From positions 43,375 to 107,374 of the forward strand of contig CAWDMN010000070.1 of the NCBI GenBank assembly GCA_963803155.1: DNA of 64,000 bases, given 5' to 3'. A program made the translations under genes and the position numbers. Origin of the DNA: CAWDMN01 sp963803155. GTDB lineage: Bacteria; Acidobacteriota; Terriglobia; Versatilivoradales; Versatilivoraceae. The notes beneath the pieces were generated by a model. The model was not told the DNA's origin. It saw nothing but the letters and a program-made list of their open reading frames with translations, and did not search any database. Below, piece by piece: positions 54,935 to 63,704 of the stretch. The stretch's first letter is position 1, and every line of letters begins with the position of its first letter.

Positions 54935-56207
54935 GATTCTGGAAGTAAAAGCCCGGGAGATTTTAGACTCGCGGGGAAATCCCACGGTGGAAGCAGAAGT
55001 AGAATTGGAGTGTGGTGCGATCGGGCGGGCGGCTGTTCCGTCGGGAGCTTCGACTGGAGAGCATGAAGCGGTTGAATTGAGGGATGGGGACAAGAGCCGT
55101 TATTTGGGGAAGGGTGTTAAAAATGCCGTGGCCAATGTCAACCAGAAGATAGCCCCGGCCCTCGAAGGGATGGATGCGCTGGATCAAGTCGGGATCGATC
55201 AGCACATGATCAAAATGGATGGCACGCCCAACAAAGGGAATTTGGGGGCCAATGCATTGCTGTCCGTGTCCATGGCAGTTTCCCGTGCCGCCGCCAATGC
55301 CCTGGGACTCCCTCTCTACCGGTATCTTGGAGGAGTGAATGCCCGTGTGCTGCCTGTCCCCATGATGAATATTTTGAACGGTGGAGCACATGCCGACAAC
55401 AACGTGGACTTACAGGAATTCATGGTCATGCCAATCGGGGGCGGCTGTTTTAGCGAAAGCCTCCGGATGGGCGTAGAGGTCTTCCACAACTTGAAGAAAG
55501 TGCTTGCCAAGCGCGGCTACAACACCGCGGTGGGAGATGAGGGTGGGTTCGCCCCCAATTTGAAATCTAATGACGAAGCCGTTGAAGTCATTCTGGAAGC
55601 CATCTGCCAGGCTGGATTCAAGCCCGGTGAAGATGTCGTGATTGCCTTGGACCCCGCCTCCAGCGAATTTTTTGAAAATGGAAAATATGTCTTCAAAAAA
55701 TCTGACAAGTCCGTCAAGACCCCAGAGCAGATGGTGCAATTTTATGCCAACTGGGTTCGCCAGTATCCCATCGTTTCCATCGAGGATGGATTGGCAGAAA
55801 ATGATTGGGCCGGTTGGGCTATTCTGACAAAAGAACTCGGCTCCAAAATACAGTTAGTGGGGGACGATCTTTTTGTCACGAACACCCAGCGCTTGAAAGA
55901 GGGGATTGACAAGGGGATTGGGAACTCGATCCTGATCAAGGTCAACCAGATTGGGACGCTGACTGAAACCATTGAAGCCATTCAATTGGCCATGGTGAAC
56001 AAGTATACCGCCGTGGTCTCCCATCGATCCGGCGAGACGGAAGATACTTTCATTTCTGATCTGGTGGTGGGACTGAATGCCGGACAAATCAAAACCGGCT
56101 CCGCCAGCAGAACTGACCGGATTGCCAAGTATAACCAGCTGCTCCGGATTGAAGAAGAGCTAAGCGGCGCCGCGGTATTCCGCGGCAAAGAAACTTTCAA
56201 AAAGTGA
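54927..56207 (+). CDS. eno: Enolase
   Basis: A 426-residue enolase converting 2-phosphoglycerate to phosphoenolpyruvate in glycolysis. Signature parts: LDSRGNPTVEAEVEL, PSGASTGEHEAVELRD, NMMNILNGGAHADNN-type loop, GDEGGFAPNL, the metal-site segments VSIEDGLAENDW and LVGDDLFVTN, the catalytic-Lys region NSILIKVNQIGTLTE and VVSHRSGETEDTFI. GGAGG stands just before the ATG at 54927, inside the glgC end. The arrangement ties glycogen synthesis to lower glycolysis in one transcript. Confidence 0.97.
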   Translation: MTEILEVKAREILDSRGNPTVEAEVELECGAIGRAAVPSGASTGEHEAVELRDGDKSRYLGKGVKNAVANVNQKIAPALEGMDALDQVGIDQHMIKMDGTPNKGNLGANALLSVSMAVSRAAANALGLPLYRYLGGVNARVLPVPMMNILNGGAHADNNVDLQEFMVMPIGGGCFSESLRMGVEVFHNLKKVLAKRGYNTAVGDEGGFAPNLKSNDEAVEVILEAICQAGFKPGEDVVIALDPASSEFFENGKYVFKKSDKSVKTPEQMVQFYANWVRQYPIVSIEDGLAENDWAGWAILTKELGSKIQLVGDDLFVTNTQRLKEGIDKGIGNSILIKVNQIGTLTETIEAIQLAMVNKYTAVVSHRSGETEDTFISDLVVGLNAGQIKTGSASRTDRIAKYNQLLRIEEELSGAAVFRGKETFKK

Positions 56208-56360
56208 TGGATTGATCCGATGCCCTCCAGCATTTCAGGGAAGGGCATCGGGTTCCCTCTGGTTGTGAATTCGCCTTTTCTTGACATCACATTTAATGAC
56301 TCGATGAGGAGAAATCGGTTGTCAAGGCTGATCCCTCTTTTTTGAACCGTTATCCAGGCA

Positions 56361-57404
56361 TTGAAAAAAAACGCTCTCACCATTTCTTCCCCCGATTTTT
56401 CTCCGGCGCGAATTCTATGCATCCGGCTGGCCCGACTCGGGGATGTTATTCTGCTGGTTCCCGCTTTGAAAGCGCTGCGCCGCCGGTTCCCCGAAGCCCA
56501 CATAGCGGTTCTCTCTGGGCATCGCTGCGCCCCCATCCTCTCCTTGTGCCGGGACGTCGACGATATAATTGCCATCGATAGGCTCAAATGGAGAGATGGA
56601 AACAAGGTGGAAGCAGCCCGGGATATTGCCCATTTAGTCCGGCGACTCCACAAGGCCGGATTCGATTTGGTCATCGACTTTCACAGTTTTCGCGAGACTA
56701 ATCTGTTAACCTGGATCACTGGAGCTCGATGGCGGATCGGGCTAAAGAGAGCGCACGGCGCTTATCTTTCTTCTTGTTTTTCCCTCCCGCCGGTGCTGGA
56801 AGACAAACGCCTGCATGTTTCCAGACAGTTCCTCTCTCTGCTGGCGCCCTTTGGAATCCCTCAAAATTGGGTGGATCCCCTGTTGAGCTTGGAGGAAGGG
56901 CAAAAGCAGTGGGGCCATTTTTATTTGAACTCCCTAGGGGTTGATTTGAATTCACCCATAGTGGGTCTATATGTGGGTGCCGGATCGCCTGGGCGAGTCT
57001 GGCCCGCACCGAGGGTTGCCGCCTTAGCCCAGGCAGTCATTGATCGACATTTTGGCTCTATCCTTTTGTTCAGCGGCCCAGGTAATGAAGAATTGGCTCA
57101 ACACATCAGCGATCTGACCTCCCGTGCGAATTGTCGGATCATTCGAAAGCTTTCTTTGCCGGAATTGGCCGCTACGATTGCCCAGTGTCAGCTGCTGGTA
57201 AGCAACGACACCGGACCCATGCATCTGGGACCCGCCGTGGGGACGCCTACGCTGGGACTTTTTAGCCTTGGCCTGCCTGAACATTACCGTCCATTGGGCG
57301 ACTCCAGCCAGTATCTGCACAAAATGCCCATTGAAAATCTTGAATTGTCCGAAGTATTTCTACAGGTGGAAAAGATGCTGAAGAATCCTGGAATTGGGCA
57401 TTAG
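56361..57404 (+). CDS. Glycosyltransferase family 9 (heptosyltransferase-like)
   Basis: A 347-residue GT-B fold protein. It opens with ILCIRLARLGDVILLVPALKALRRRFP, a typical GT9 start. The C-terminal half has GLYVGAGSPGRVWP, where heptosyltransferases have Pro-Gly-Ala-Lys-W, and ends with the donor-binding segment LLVSNDTGPMHLGPAVGTPTLGLF. It probably adds a heptose or related sugar to lipopolysaccharide core at the inner face of the membrane. The frame starts with TTG at 56361 and has no strong ribosome-binding site. It lies 153 bases after eno. Confidence 0.88.
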   Translation: MKKNALTISSPDFSPARILCIRLARLGDVILLVPALKALRRRFPEAHIAVLSGHRCAPILSLCRDVDDIIAIDRLKWRDGNKVEAARDIAHLVRRLHKAGFDLVIDFHSFRETNLLTWITGARWRIGLKRAHGAYLSSCFSLPPVLEDKRLHVSRQFLSLLAPFGIPQNWVDPLLSLEEGQKQWGHFYLNSLGVDLNSPIVGLYVGAGSPGRVWPAPRVAALAQAVIDRHFGSILLFSGPGNEELAQHISDLTSRANCRIIRKLSLPELAATIAQCQLLVSNDTGPMHLGPAVGTPTLGLFSLGLPEHYRPLGDSSQYLHKMPIENLELSEVFLQVEKMLKNPGIGH

Positions 57405-58190
57405 GAATGGAATCGATTGCTCGATTTCAGGGAAACAAACATTCAAAAAACGGTACAATTAACATTTTGATTGCCGCAAATTCTCGCTTCTAACTCTTCG
57501 CGCTCTTGTTCATATGAAGCCCTTGGATTCTGCATTGCCCAGGGGGAATGTGGCCAGAAGAGATTTTCGATTCTGACTTTTTGATCCCATTCCGGCAGGT
57601 AGACAATGGGAAGGATGCAACTATGGGTTGTTTTTCCACTGCCATGGCGCGCCAGAGATTCATATGGTCCAGCAATTAAAACCCGCCTGCAACTGTTTCC
57701 CTCTCCGGGCGCAATTCAATGCGCAACAGGTCGGATAAGCGAAGGGTTGGCTGAAAAACCAACGGGCGACCGGGATGGCGAGCCTCTCACTTAAGCGGAC
57801 TCTGCCTGGCGATCCATCTGTGTGTGCCATGTCCAATCCAGACCGGTTTGGCAGGCGGAGTCCGCCCAAGCGGAAACCTCGCCCTCCTAGTACTGCTCAG
57901 TTCAGCCGATCAATGTGACTGGTTCACCCTGTCGCGCTTTGAATTACACCCTCCTTCTGCAACCGACTTGATTCTCATCCCAAAATTCTGTATAATCCCC
58001 ACATCAATGAAAAAACAAATCACGTATCATATAAATCTTAATATTGTTGCTATTTGGAATCGTGATGTTTTTCTTCCCGACAAACCTCCGGGTTATTAAG
58101 CTGCCTTATTTGGACCTTGGATTTAGCTTCAGTTGTTGAAGTGTTAATTACAGAATAATCAAATATTTGAATACCTGGGGCAGTTGTTCT
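57405..58190. other. Intergenic region containing a MITE-like repeat
   Basis: About 790 bases with no supported gene. Bases 57707-57953 are the second MITE-like element. The stretch before 57700 and the AT-rich stretch after 57960 show no RNA or coding signal I can name. Confidence 0.5.
57707..57953. repeat. MITE-like element, copy 2 (inverted relative to copy 1)
   Basis: On the minus strand the end GAGGGTGTAATTCAAAGCGCG, then ACAGGGTGAACC, GATCGGCTGAACTGAGC, GCTTGGGCGGACTCCGCCTGCC and TGGCACACACA match copy 1 at 23029-23246 in order. The opposite end, GCGCAATTCAATGCGCAACAGG, is a decayed version of the terminal repeat. It is about 30 bases longer than copy 1. Confidence 0.72.
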
Positions 58191-58853
58191 ATGAGTGCGC
58201 TTAATAAACTCCTCTATAAACGAATTGTATTCTGTCCAAAATGTCACCGCAGCATGTTTATTGGACTAAACAATCGTTATTTGCAGCATGTCTTTCGGCA
58301 CACAATAGTAAATAAGCTATTGATTTTGCTTGCAGTTCCTGGATTGATTTCTCTATATCCTTCTTCAATATCCATCATGTCGGCCAAAAAAGTAGGGTTG
58401 GCCAATTACATTTCTGAAGAAGAATATCGCCAAGAAAAAATTGTACGGACTGTGCTTAGGCGGGCTTTAAGTGAAGACGAAGAAATGGTCAATAATCTGG
58501 CCAAGATTGTAGTACGCCATGCCCGGGAAAACCGAATTGATCCCAAATTGGTGGCTGCCATTATTGTTGTGGAATCGCATGGCAACTCGCTCGCGATTTC
58601 AAACGCCAAATCCATAGGCTTAATGCAGATTCATTTGCCTACTTGGGCTGGTGAGATAAATTTTGCCGAAAAGAATCCCTTCGATCCCGAAACTAATATC
58701 GAAATTGGAACCTCCATCCTGGCTACTTATTTAAAAAGGCACGGGGATTTGAGGACCGCCCTGTCTGCCTATGAAGGATCCAATTCTCCATCCTCCAGTG
58801 AATATCCCAGCCGAATTTTGGACATTTATTTTTCCCACTCCTCTTCAAATTGA
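58191..58853 (+). CDS. Lytic transglycosylase (SLT domain)
   Basis: A 220-residue protein. An N-terminal CPKC pair and basic stretch are followed by one hydrophobic segment (LLILLAVPGLISLYP). The SLT domain runs from about residue 110: IDPKLVAAIIVVESHGNSLAISNAKSIGLMQIHLPTW, where the Glu in VVESHGN is the catalytic acid, then NPFDPETNIEIGTSILATYL and LSAYEGSN. It cleaves peptidoglycan glycan strands with anhydro-muramic acid formation, probably anchored in the inner membrane. The ATG at 58191 lies inside a slightly longer open frame. The CxxC at the front is unusual for this family. Confidence 0.85.
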   Translation: MSALNKLLYKRIVFCPKCHRSMFIGLNNRYLQHVFRHTIVNKLLILLAVPGLISLYPSSISIMSAKKVGLANYISEEEYRQEKIVRTVLRRALSEDEEMVNNLAKIVVRHARENRIDPKLVAAIIVVESHGNSLAISNAKSIGLMQIHLPTWAGEINFAEKNPFDPETNIEIGTSILATYLKRHGDLRTALSAYEGSNSPSSSEYPSRILDIYFSHSSSN

Positions 58854-58879
58854 GATCTGTTCGGCCACGGTCGTGGGAA

Positions 58880-60787
58880 TTAAGGCGTTGGATTGATCAA
58901 TCCGTCGGAGCTTGTCTTGATGAGAAAATCAACGCCCTTCGACATCCCTCCTTTTGAAACATCAACGTAACGACTCTCAAACGCCCGGGCAGGTGGAATG
59001 GGACGATCAGGACTAATCTCTTGTGGGGTTGTGGTCAGGATTATGAGGTATTTCCCAGGATTCAGGCCGGCAATGAGATATTGTTCCGATTTGAGCCGGA
59101 AAATTTTCTGCGTTTGTTCCTTAATGCTGATGAGAATTAGCGCAAGCTTTCCTGGCGTATAACTGGGATCCTGGGAAGAGACTGTCCCTGATATTGACCC
59201 TCCGACTCTTAAAATAAATTCCACTCCTTCAAGATTGTCACCCTCAACCAAAGGAAGAATCCTAGGGCTCGATTCGGATTCCGGCAAAAGATTGGGATCT
59301 CTGAGAACCGGGAAGAATTGATAGCGCCCTGCCGGAATTCCAGGAATGGAGAATGTCCCGTCGGGTTGGGTCTTCATCTCGCGCTCGCCATATTGGAACA
59401 GATCCAAGCCTTCAGGTTTTAAATGCAATACTACGGCGTCCGGCTCCAGTCTGTAAGCGGAGTCTTCTACTTTGACCAGCCCTTTGACACTGGCCCCCAG
59501 GGTCAAATCAAAATCGATGGATCGGAGCCAACTTCCTTCGGGAAGGTCAAGGAGATCCGCCAGATCAAGATTGAGACGGTTGCGAAAAGACATCGGAACA
59601 TAGCGTTGATTGGCTTTGGAAAGAATTGTCTCCAACCGATACTTTCCCGGAGGAAGGTGGTCAATCAAGTACCGGCCATTGCTGTCTGATTGCCCGTCAC
59701 TCAGATTCACTGTATCGTTTTGCTCCAAGTGAGGCCGAATTCCAACGCCTTTGACGGCAGACTTTTGGTACGGTGACCAGACGCGGCCGCTGATTCGGGA
59801 CTCTTCCACCAATTCAAAATTTATTTCACTGGTCTCCGATTCAGCCTGAACCTCGAGTGGTTCCGCTTGAGCCCGATCCATTCCACCCTGGTAAAACTGA
59901 AGAAGAAAATTTTTTCCGGGGCTGCCTTCTGTTTCAGTCTCTTGCCGCAGACTGCATTCCAGCAGGTACTTCCCGGAAGTCAAACCTCGCAGAACATAGG
60001 ATCCTTGCGAGTCACTCAAAGCATAGCGGAGTGGTTCTTGAGATTTCAGCTTTTCGGCAACAATTTTGGCGCCCGCAAGGGACGCGTGGCCGCTGCGAGA
60101 GGATACTCTCCCCCGAATCATTCCTCCCAATTCCAGCATGAAATCAATGTCCGCGATTTCTTCGCGATCATGAATGGGCAGCAACTCCGCTTTGTGTACA
60201 TCCAACCGATGATCGTAATAGACGGGAATGTAGTTTTCATCAAGAGTCACGACGTGGACATGGTACTCGCCGGGCAAAAGCGGTCGCAGAAAATAGCTTC
60301 CATCACTGCGCGTCAGTGCCGATACTCTGGCTTCTCCCGTTTCCGCGTAAACGTGCACATCGGGGAGGGGCCTTCCATCCTTTTGGCGGCGGACTGTTCC
60401 AGAGATGGATCCGCCCGCCTGCAGGGGTATATCAAGCTCCAAGTAGGAATCGAAAGAAGGGACTGGCAGGATATCCCCTTTTTCGTTTCCCGTGGCACTA
60501 TAAAATCTTGGCCAGTAGATCGAATCGGGGAGACGCACATGCAGCCTATAATTTCCGCGCAATAGCTCCAAGTGATACTTCCCCTCCGCATCCGTTTTTC
60601 CCCGGACCTCTCGATTTTTTCCCTGTTGGGAAATCGCTCTTAAGATTGCGCCTGAAATTCCCTGGCCTGTCCGGGAGTCAACCACTCTTCCCACTAATTC
60701 GGCTCCAAATGAAAGCCTGCCAGTCACATTGAAAATAATCAGACTCAGGATGGGAAAAACGACCGATTTTCGCGGAAGCGAGAACAT
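58880..60787 (-). CDS. Secreted protein of tandem carboxypeptidase-regulatory-like domains
   Basis: About 635 residues with an export signal (VVFPILSLIIFNVTGRLSFGA) and at least five Ig-like carboxypeptidase-regulatory repeats, each of the pattern G-x-V, then DxxGxYxLxxLxPGxY: TDAEGKYHLELLRGNY, TRSDGSYFLRPLLPGEYHV, SDSQGSYVLRGLTSGKYLLE, SDSNGRYLIDHLPPGKYRLE and PDGTFSIPGIPAGRYQF. It should be a chain of beta-sandwich modules outside the cell. Adhesion, matrix or scaffold roles are possible, and no enzyme domain is seen. The ATG at 60787 is preferred over a TTG at 60799. It is convergent with the transglycosylase gene. Confidence 0.83.
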   Translation of the reverse strand: MFSLPRKSVVFPILSLIIFNVTGRLSFGAELVGRVVDSRTGQGISGAILRAISQQGKNREVRGKTDAEGKYHLELLRGNYRLHVRLPDSIYWPRFYSATGNEKGDILPVPSFDSYLELDIPLQAGGSISGTVRRQKDGRPLPDVHVYAETGEARVSALTRSDGSYFLRPLLPGEYHVHVVTLDENYIPVYYDHRLDVHKAELLPIHDREEIADIDFMLELGGMIRGRVSSRSGHASLAGAKIVAEKLKSQEPLRYALSDSQGSYVLRGLTSGKYLLECSLRQETETEGSPGKNFLLQFYQGGMDRAQAEPLEVQAESETSEINFELVEESRISGRVWSPYQKSAVKGVGIRPHLEQNDTVNLSDGQSDSNGRYLIDHLPPGKYRLETILSKANQRYVPMSFRNRLNLDLADLLDLPEGSWLRSIDFDLTLGASVKGLVKVEDSAYRLEPDAVVLHLKPEGLDLFQYGEREMKTQPDGTFSIPGIPAGRYQFFPVLRDPNLLPESESSPRILPLVEGDNLEGVEFILRVGGSISGTVSSQDPSYTPGKLALILISIKEQTQKIFRLKSEQYLIAGLNPGKYLIILTTTPQEISPDRPIPPARAFESRYVDVSKGGMSKGVDFLIKTSSDGLINPTP

Positions 60788-60877
60788 GGCGGATACCAAA
60801 GGAGGATGCCAAAGTGACGGCGGATTAATTCGCGAAGTATCACTTAATATTCAAAGAATTGGCGCATCTGGAGTATA

Positions 60878-61774
60878 TCACAGCTTCCTGGCCAGGAAGA
60901 GATAGATGATTCTGCAGTGCCAGTCACGCTCAATTTTCAGCTTGCTCCCTTCTACGAGGTCGGCCACTTCCTCTCTGGACTTAAAAAAACCAAAACGGAT
61001 AATCTGGTCCAAAAAGGTGGCAATCCCCACGGTATGAAGAGGCTTTAGGGTGGTTTGACAAACCAATACTCCTCCGGGCTTTAGAACGCGGGAAATTTCA
61101 AATAGGGCTGAGGCCGGACGATCGAAAAGATGAAGGGCGCCACTGCAAAGGATCGAATCAAATGAGGAGTCAGGAAAAGGGAGGTGGAATACGGTCCCCC
61201 GAAGCAACAGAGGGCCAGTTCTTCCCTGGCACTTCAACCGCTTCCGCGCTTGCAGTAGCATGGGAAAGGAAAGATCGAAGCCAATGATTTGTCCGCTGGT
61301 TCGTTGGGATAGCGGCAATGTAAAAAGCCCGGGCCCGCAAGCCAAATCCAATATCAATTGGTGGGAGGAGGGATTCATCCAATCGAGCACCATTCTTGAA
61401 AAACGAGAAAAGGGATAAGAGCTGGCAATAAAAAAGCCACAAGGACGCCACAATTTTTCATAAATCGAGACAATCGGCCGGGATTGCATTAATCGTTGAA
61501 AAGGAGTAATAACCTCATTCCCCGTCTCCACTCCCAGAAAATCAAATATCCCATCGCGCATTACAAAACAGGAAGAGCATTGGGGACATATAAATATTTT
61601 ATTTTGCTGATGTGCCGCCCAATCCTTCCAGTGCAACGGCCCATGGTGGCAACCTGGACAGCAAAATAGGGATAATGCTGCATCGTCGTTCATGATATCC
61701 ATTTGTTCTCCGGCCATTCGATGCTGTCTATCAGATAGCTGTGGATTTTGATGGGAGATCTCTTCATAAAGCAA
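60878..61774 (-). CDS. Class I methyltransferase with N-terminal zinc ribbon
   Basis: A 298-residue cytoplasmic protein. Residues about 35-75 carry a zinc ribbon (CCPGCHHGPL and CPQCSSC) ending in MRDGIFDFLG, like the Trm112-type head of RlmA-group enzymes. The SAM domain has motif I LILDLACGPGLFTLPL, motif II IIGFDLSFPMLLQAR, FPDSSFDSILCSGALHLFDRP and LKPGGVLVCQTTLK. It probably methylates a small molecule or quinone precursor; MPBQ-methyltransferase-like proteins share this arrangement. Several Met codons near the front make the exact start uncertain. Confidence 0.85.
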   Translation of the reverse strand: MLYEEISHQNPQLSDRQHRMAGEQMDIMNDDAALSLFCCPGCHHGPLHWKDWAAHQQNKIFICPQCSSCFVMRDGIFDFLGVETGNEVITPFQRLMQSRPIVSIYEKLWRPCGFFIASSYPFSRFSRMVLDWMNPSSHQLILDLACGPGLFTLPLSQRTSGQIIGFDLSFPMLLQARKRLKCQGRTGPLLLRGTVFHLPFPDSSFDSILCSGALHLFDRPASALFEISRVLKPGGVLVCQTTLKPLHTVGIATFLDQIIRFGFFKSREEVADLVEGSKLKIERDWHCRIIYLFLARKL

Positions 61775-62048
61775 ATTGAAGAGTTTTTTCGAGCCTATTT
61801 TAACCCGATCAGAAAGGGGAGTACCGAAAAAAGTAACCTTCTTTGCGAATATTGCCCATTCGATTTCGATTGCATAAAAAAATTAGAAAAATTAGGGAAC
61901 CTCTTTGCAGGTTTTGGTGTCTAATAATCTTAGGAAAGTTTTGGATTAGAGTCATTCCATTGGCTTGATTTTACCAGAGTAAGTTGCTATGGTACTCCCT
62001 AGGGTTTAAAGGCCGCCGGGAAATGGTTTCCCGTGAGGGAGGAACGCC

Positions 62049-62660
62049 TTGCGAAATATTGAGCTCGGGTTGGATTATAGAGAGAATGAAGTATCTCTGG
62101 TTGACCAGTTGCAGGTCGGCTCGGAAGAGGCTTTCTCTACGCTCGTGCATCTCTATCGGGAACCTATCTTCAACGTCGCCTATAGGGTTTTGGGGGATTA
62201 TACGGAAGCCTCCGATGCCGTGCAGGAAATTTTTATCAAGATCTACCGGGGAATTGGGCGATTCCGGAGTCAGTCCAGCCTGAAAACCTGGATTTATAAG
62301 ATCGCCATGGCAGAATGCCTAAATCGAAACCGCTGGTGGAAGCGATGGAAGCATTATGTCCCGGCCTCATTGGATGAACCTATAACTTTTGGGGAAAAGC
62401 CTGGCTCGCGGCCCAGGGAATTCCCGGCCCCTCAACCGACTCCAGAAGATGAATGCGCGGCCCGGGAAACGGAGACACTCGTACAAAGCGCGTTAAGTCG
62501 ATTACCTTTCGATTTCAGAATCGTTGTGATTCTTCGTGATATCGAAGGGATGTCTTACGAAGAAATTGCCGAAGCGTTAAAGGTCACTTTAGGGACTGTG
62601 AAATCACGCCTGTGCTCCAGCCACGTTTCGACCCTATCCCGTGCTGCTGCCAGCACTTGA
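62049..62660 (+). CDS. ECF RNA polymerase sigma factor, C-terminus replaced
   Basis: A 203-residue ECF sigma factor (RpoE-like). Region 2 is AFSTLVHLYREPIFNVAYRVLGDYTEASDAVQEIFIKIYRGIGRF followed by LKTWIYKIAMAECLNR. Region 4 is LSRLPFDFRIVVILRDIEGMSYEEIAEALKVTLGTVKSRL. After SRL the expected helix (usually xRARxxLR) is replaced by CSSHVSTLSRAAAST, and base composition becomes GC-rich from about 62612. The true tail, and probably the anti-sigma gene normally next, are missing. The TTG at 62049 has GGGAGGAA upstream. The break looks like an assembly join or insertion. Confidence 0.8.
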   Translation: MRNIELGLDYRENEVSLVDQLQVGSEEAFSTLVHLYREPIFNVAYRVLGDYTEASDAVQEIFIKIYRGIGRFRSQSSLKTWIYKIAMAECLNRNRWWKRWKHYVPASLDEPITFGEKPGSRPREFPAPQPTPEDECAARETETLVQSALSRLPFDFRIVVILRDIEGMSYEEIAEALKVTLGTVKSRLCSSHVSTLSRAAAST

Positions 62661-63470
62661 TCTGCTCGGCGTACTGCTCCATCGTGCGAACCTGGGCGTG
62701 AATCAGCGGCGGTTCCGTGACGGAGACGTTCTCCTTGGGCAGGGCCTTGGCCACGGTGGCATTTTATCGAGGTCAATGCCCCACGCGGGCGAAGACCACG
62801 CCCGCCGCCGGGTTCTTGCTGCGAATCATGTCGTAGTAGCTGTGAATCAGGTCCAGCAACGCCTTGGGGTTGCTCTTGAGGATGTCCGGGTCGAAACCGC
62901 CGGGGTTTCGCGGCCAGAGCATGAATGACTCAGCCGCCGGGTTTGGCCAGTTTCTACCACCGTGCCCCAGAGGTCCATAAGGTGGTCCACCACTTCGCGG
63001 TGCACGGGGCGAAGGGCGAGGGCCTCCTGCAGAAATCGCCGGGGCAGATGGCCTGATATTCCGGGTGCTCCATTGAGAATGTCGGCCCGCCGAGAGTCAT
63101 CATGATTCCGATTCGCGGTGCATGCCGACGGAAGCGGCGTAGCGGACGGCCTGGCGGGGCCGACTTCTTCGTGAAAGCGGGCCTCCGGCGCGGCCAGCAG
63201 CGGGTCTTTCTCGTAGTAGATGTCCCCGCCGCCGAAGGGTGGCCGGGGGGCGAGAAAGCTGTTGTAGAAGCGGCGGCGCTCCGCCAGCGTCCAGAGGGGT
63301 CTTCCAGGCGATGCTGCGGAAACGCGAAGTAGATGCAGGAGTTATATCCAAGGGCCCGGGCCCAGTTGATGAAGCCCTTCCAGCCGGCGAAGCCCATGTC
63401 TCGCCCGCCCCAACCGGGGATCGGGAAGATCGAATGCAGAAAAACGCCAAGCCTTCTGTCGTCTTGCACG
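62640..63470 (-). pseudogene. Broken GC-rich gene of unknown family, several frameshifts
   Basis: Protein-like text can be followed on the minus strand only by changing frame at least four times: VFLHSIFPIPGWGGRDMGFAGW and GFINWARALGYNSCIYFAFPQH (from 63469), then AERRRFYNSFLAPRPPFGGG and EARFHEEVGPA (near 63280-63180), then IGIMMTLGGPTFSMEHPEYQ (near 63100), then PVHREVVDHLMDLWGT (near 63000), then ALLDLIHSYYDMIRSKNPAAGV (near 62850). No family is recognised; it may be a carbohydrate-active or sulfatase-like protein of Planctomycetes or relatives, which is a guess. The frame changes suggest either decay or poor sequence at a contig end. Confidence 0.55.
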
Positions 63471-63704
63471 TTGGTGCTCCTTCTGAGTGCCGGCAGGATG
63501 GATGCCGGCAGCCCGCCGCTTCTGGCACTAAGTAGATGGAAAATCAGGAGTTACGGGTGACGGTCTTGCTCATGCATGGTCATCCAGTTGCTACTTTGAG
63601 CTCAGTTCAACTCTTAGTTAGAAACAGTAACCACTTGTCACTTCAAGTGTTACAACGAATCTTTGCCCTCGTTTATGAATAGGATTCCAACTTATTCCCT
63701 AGGT
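63471..63704. other. Intergenic, no gene seen
   Basis: About 230 bases between the broken gene and the partial regulator. The composition falls to AT-rich around 63590-63700. No repeat or RNA is visible. Confidence 0.4.
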
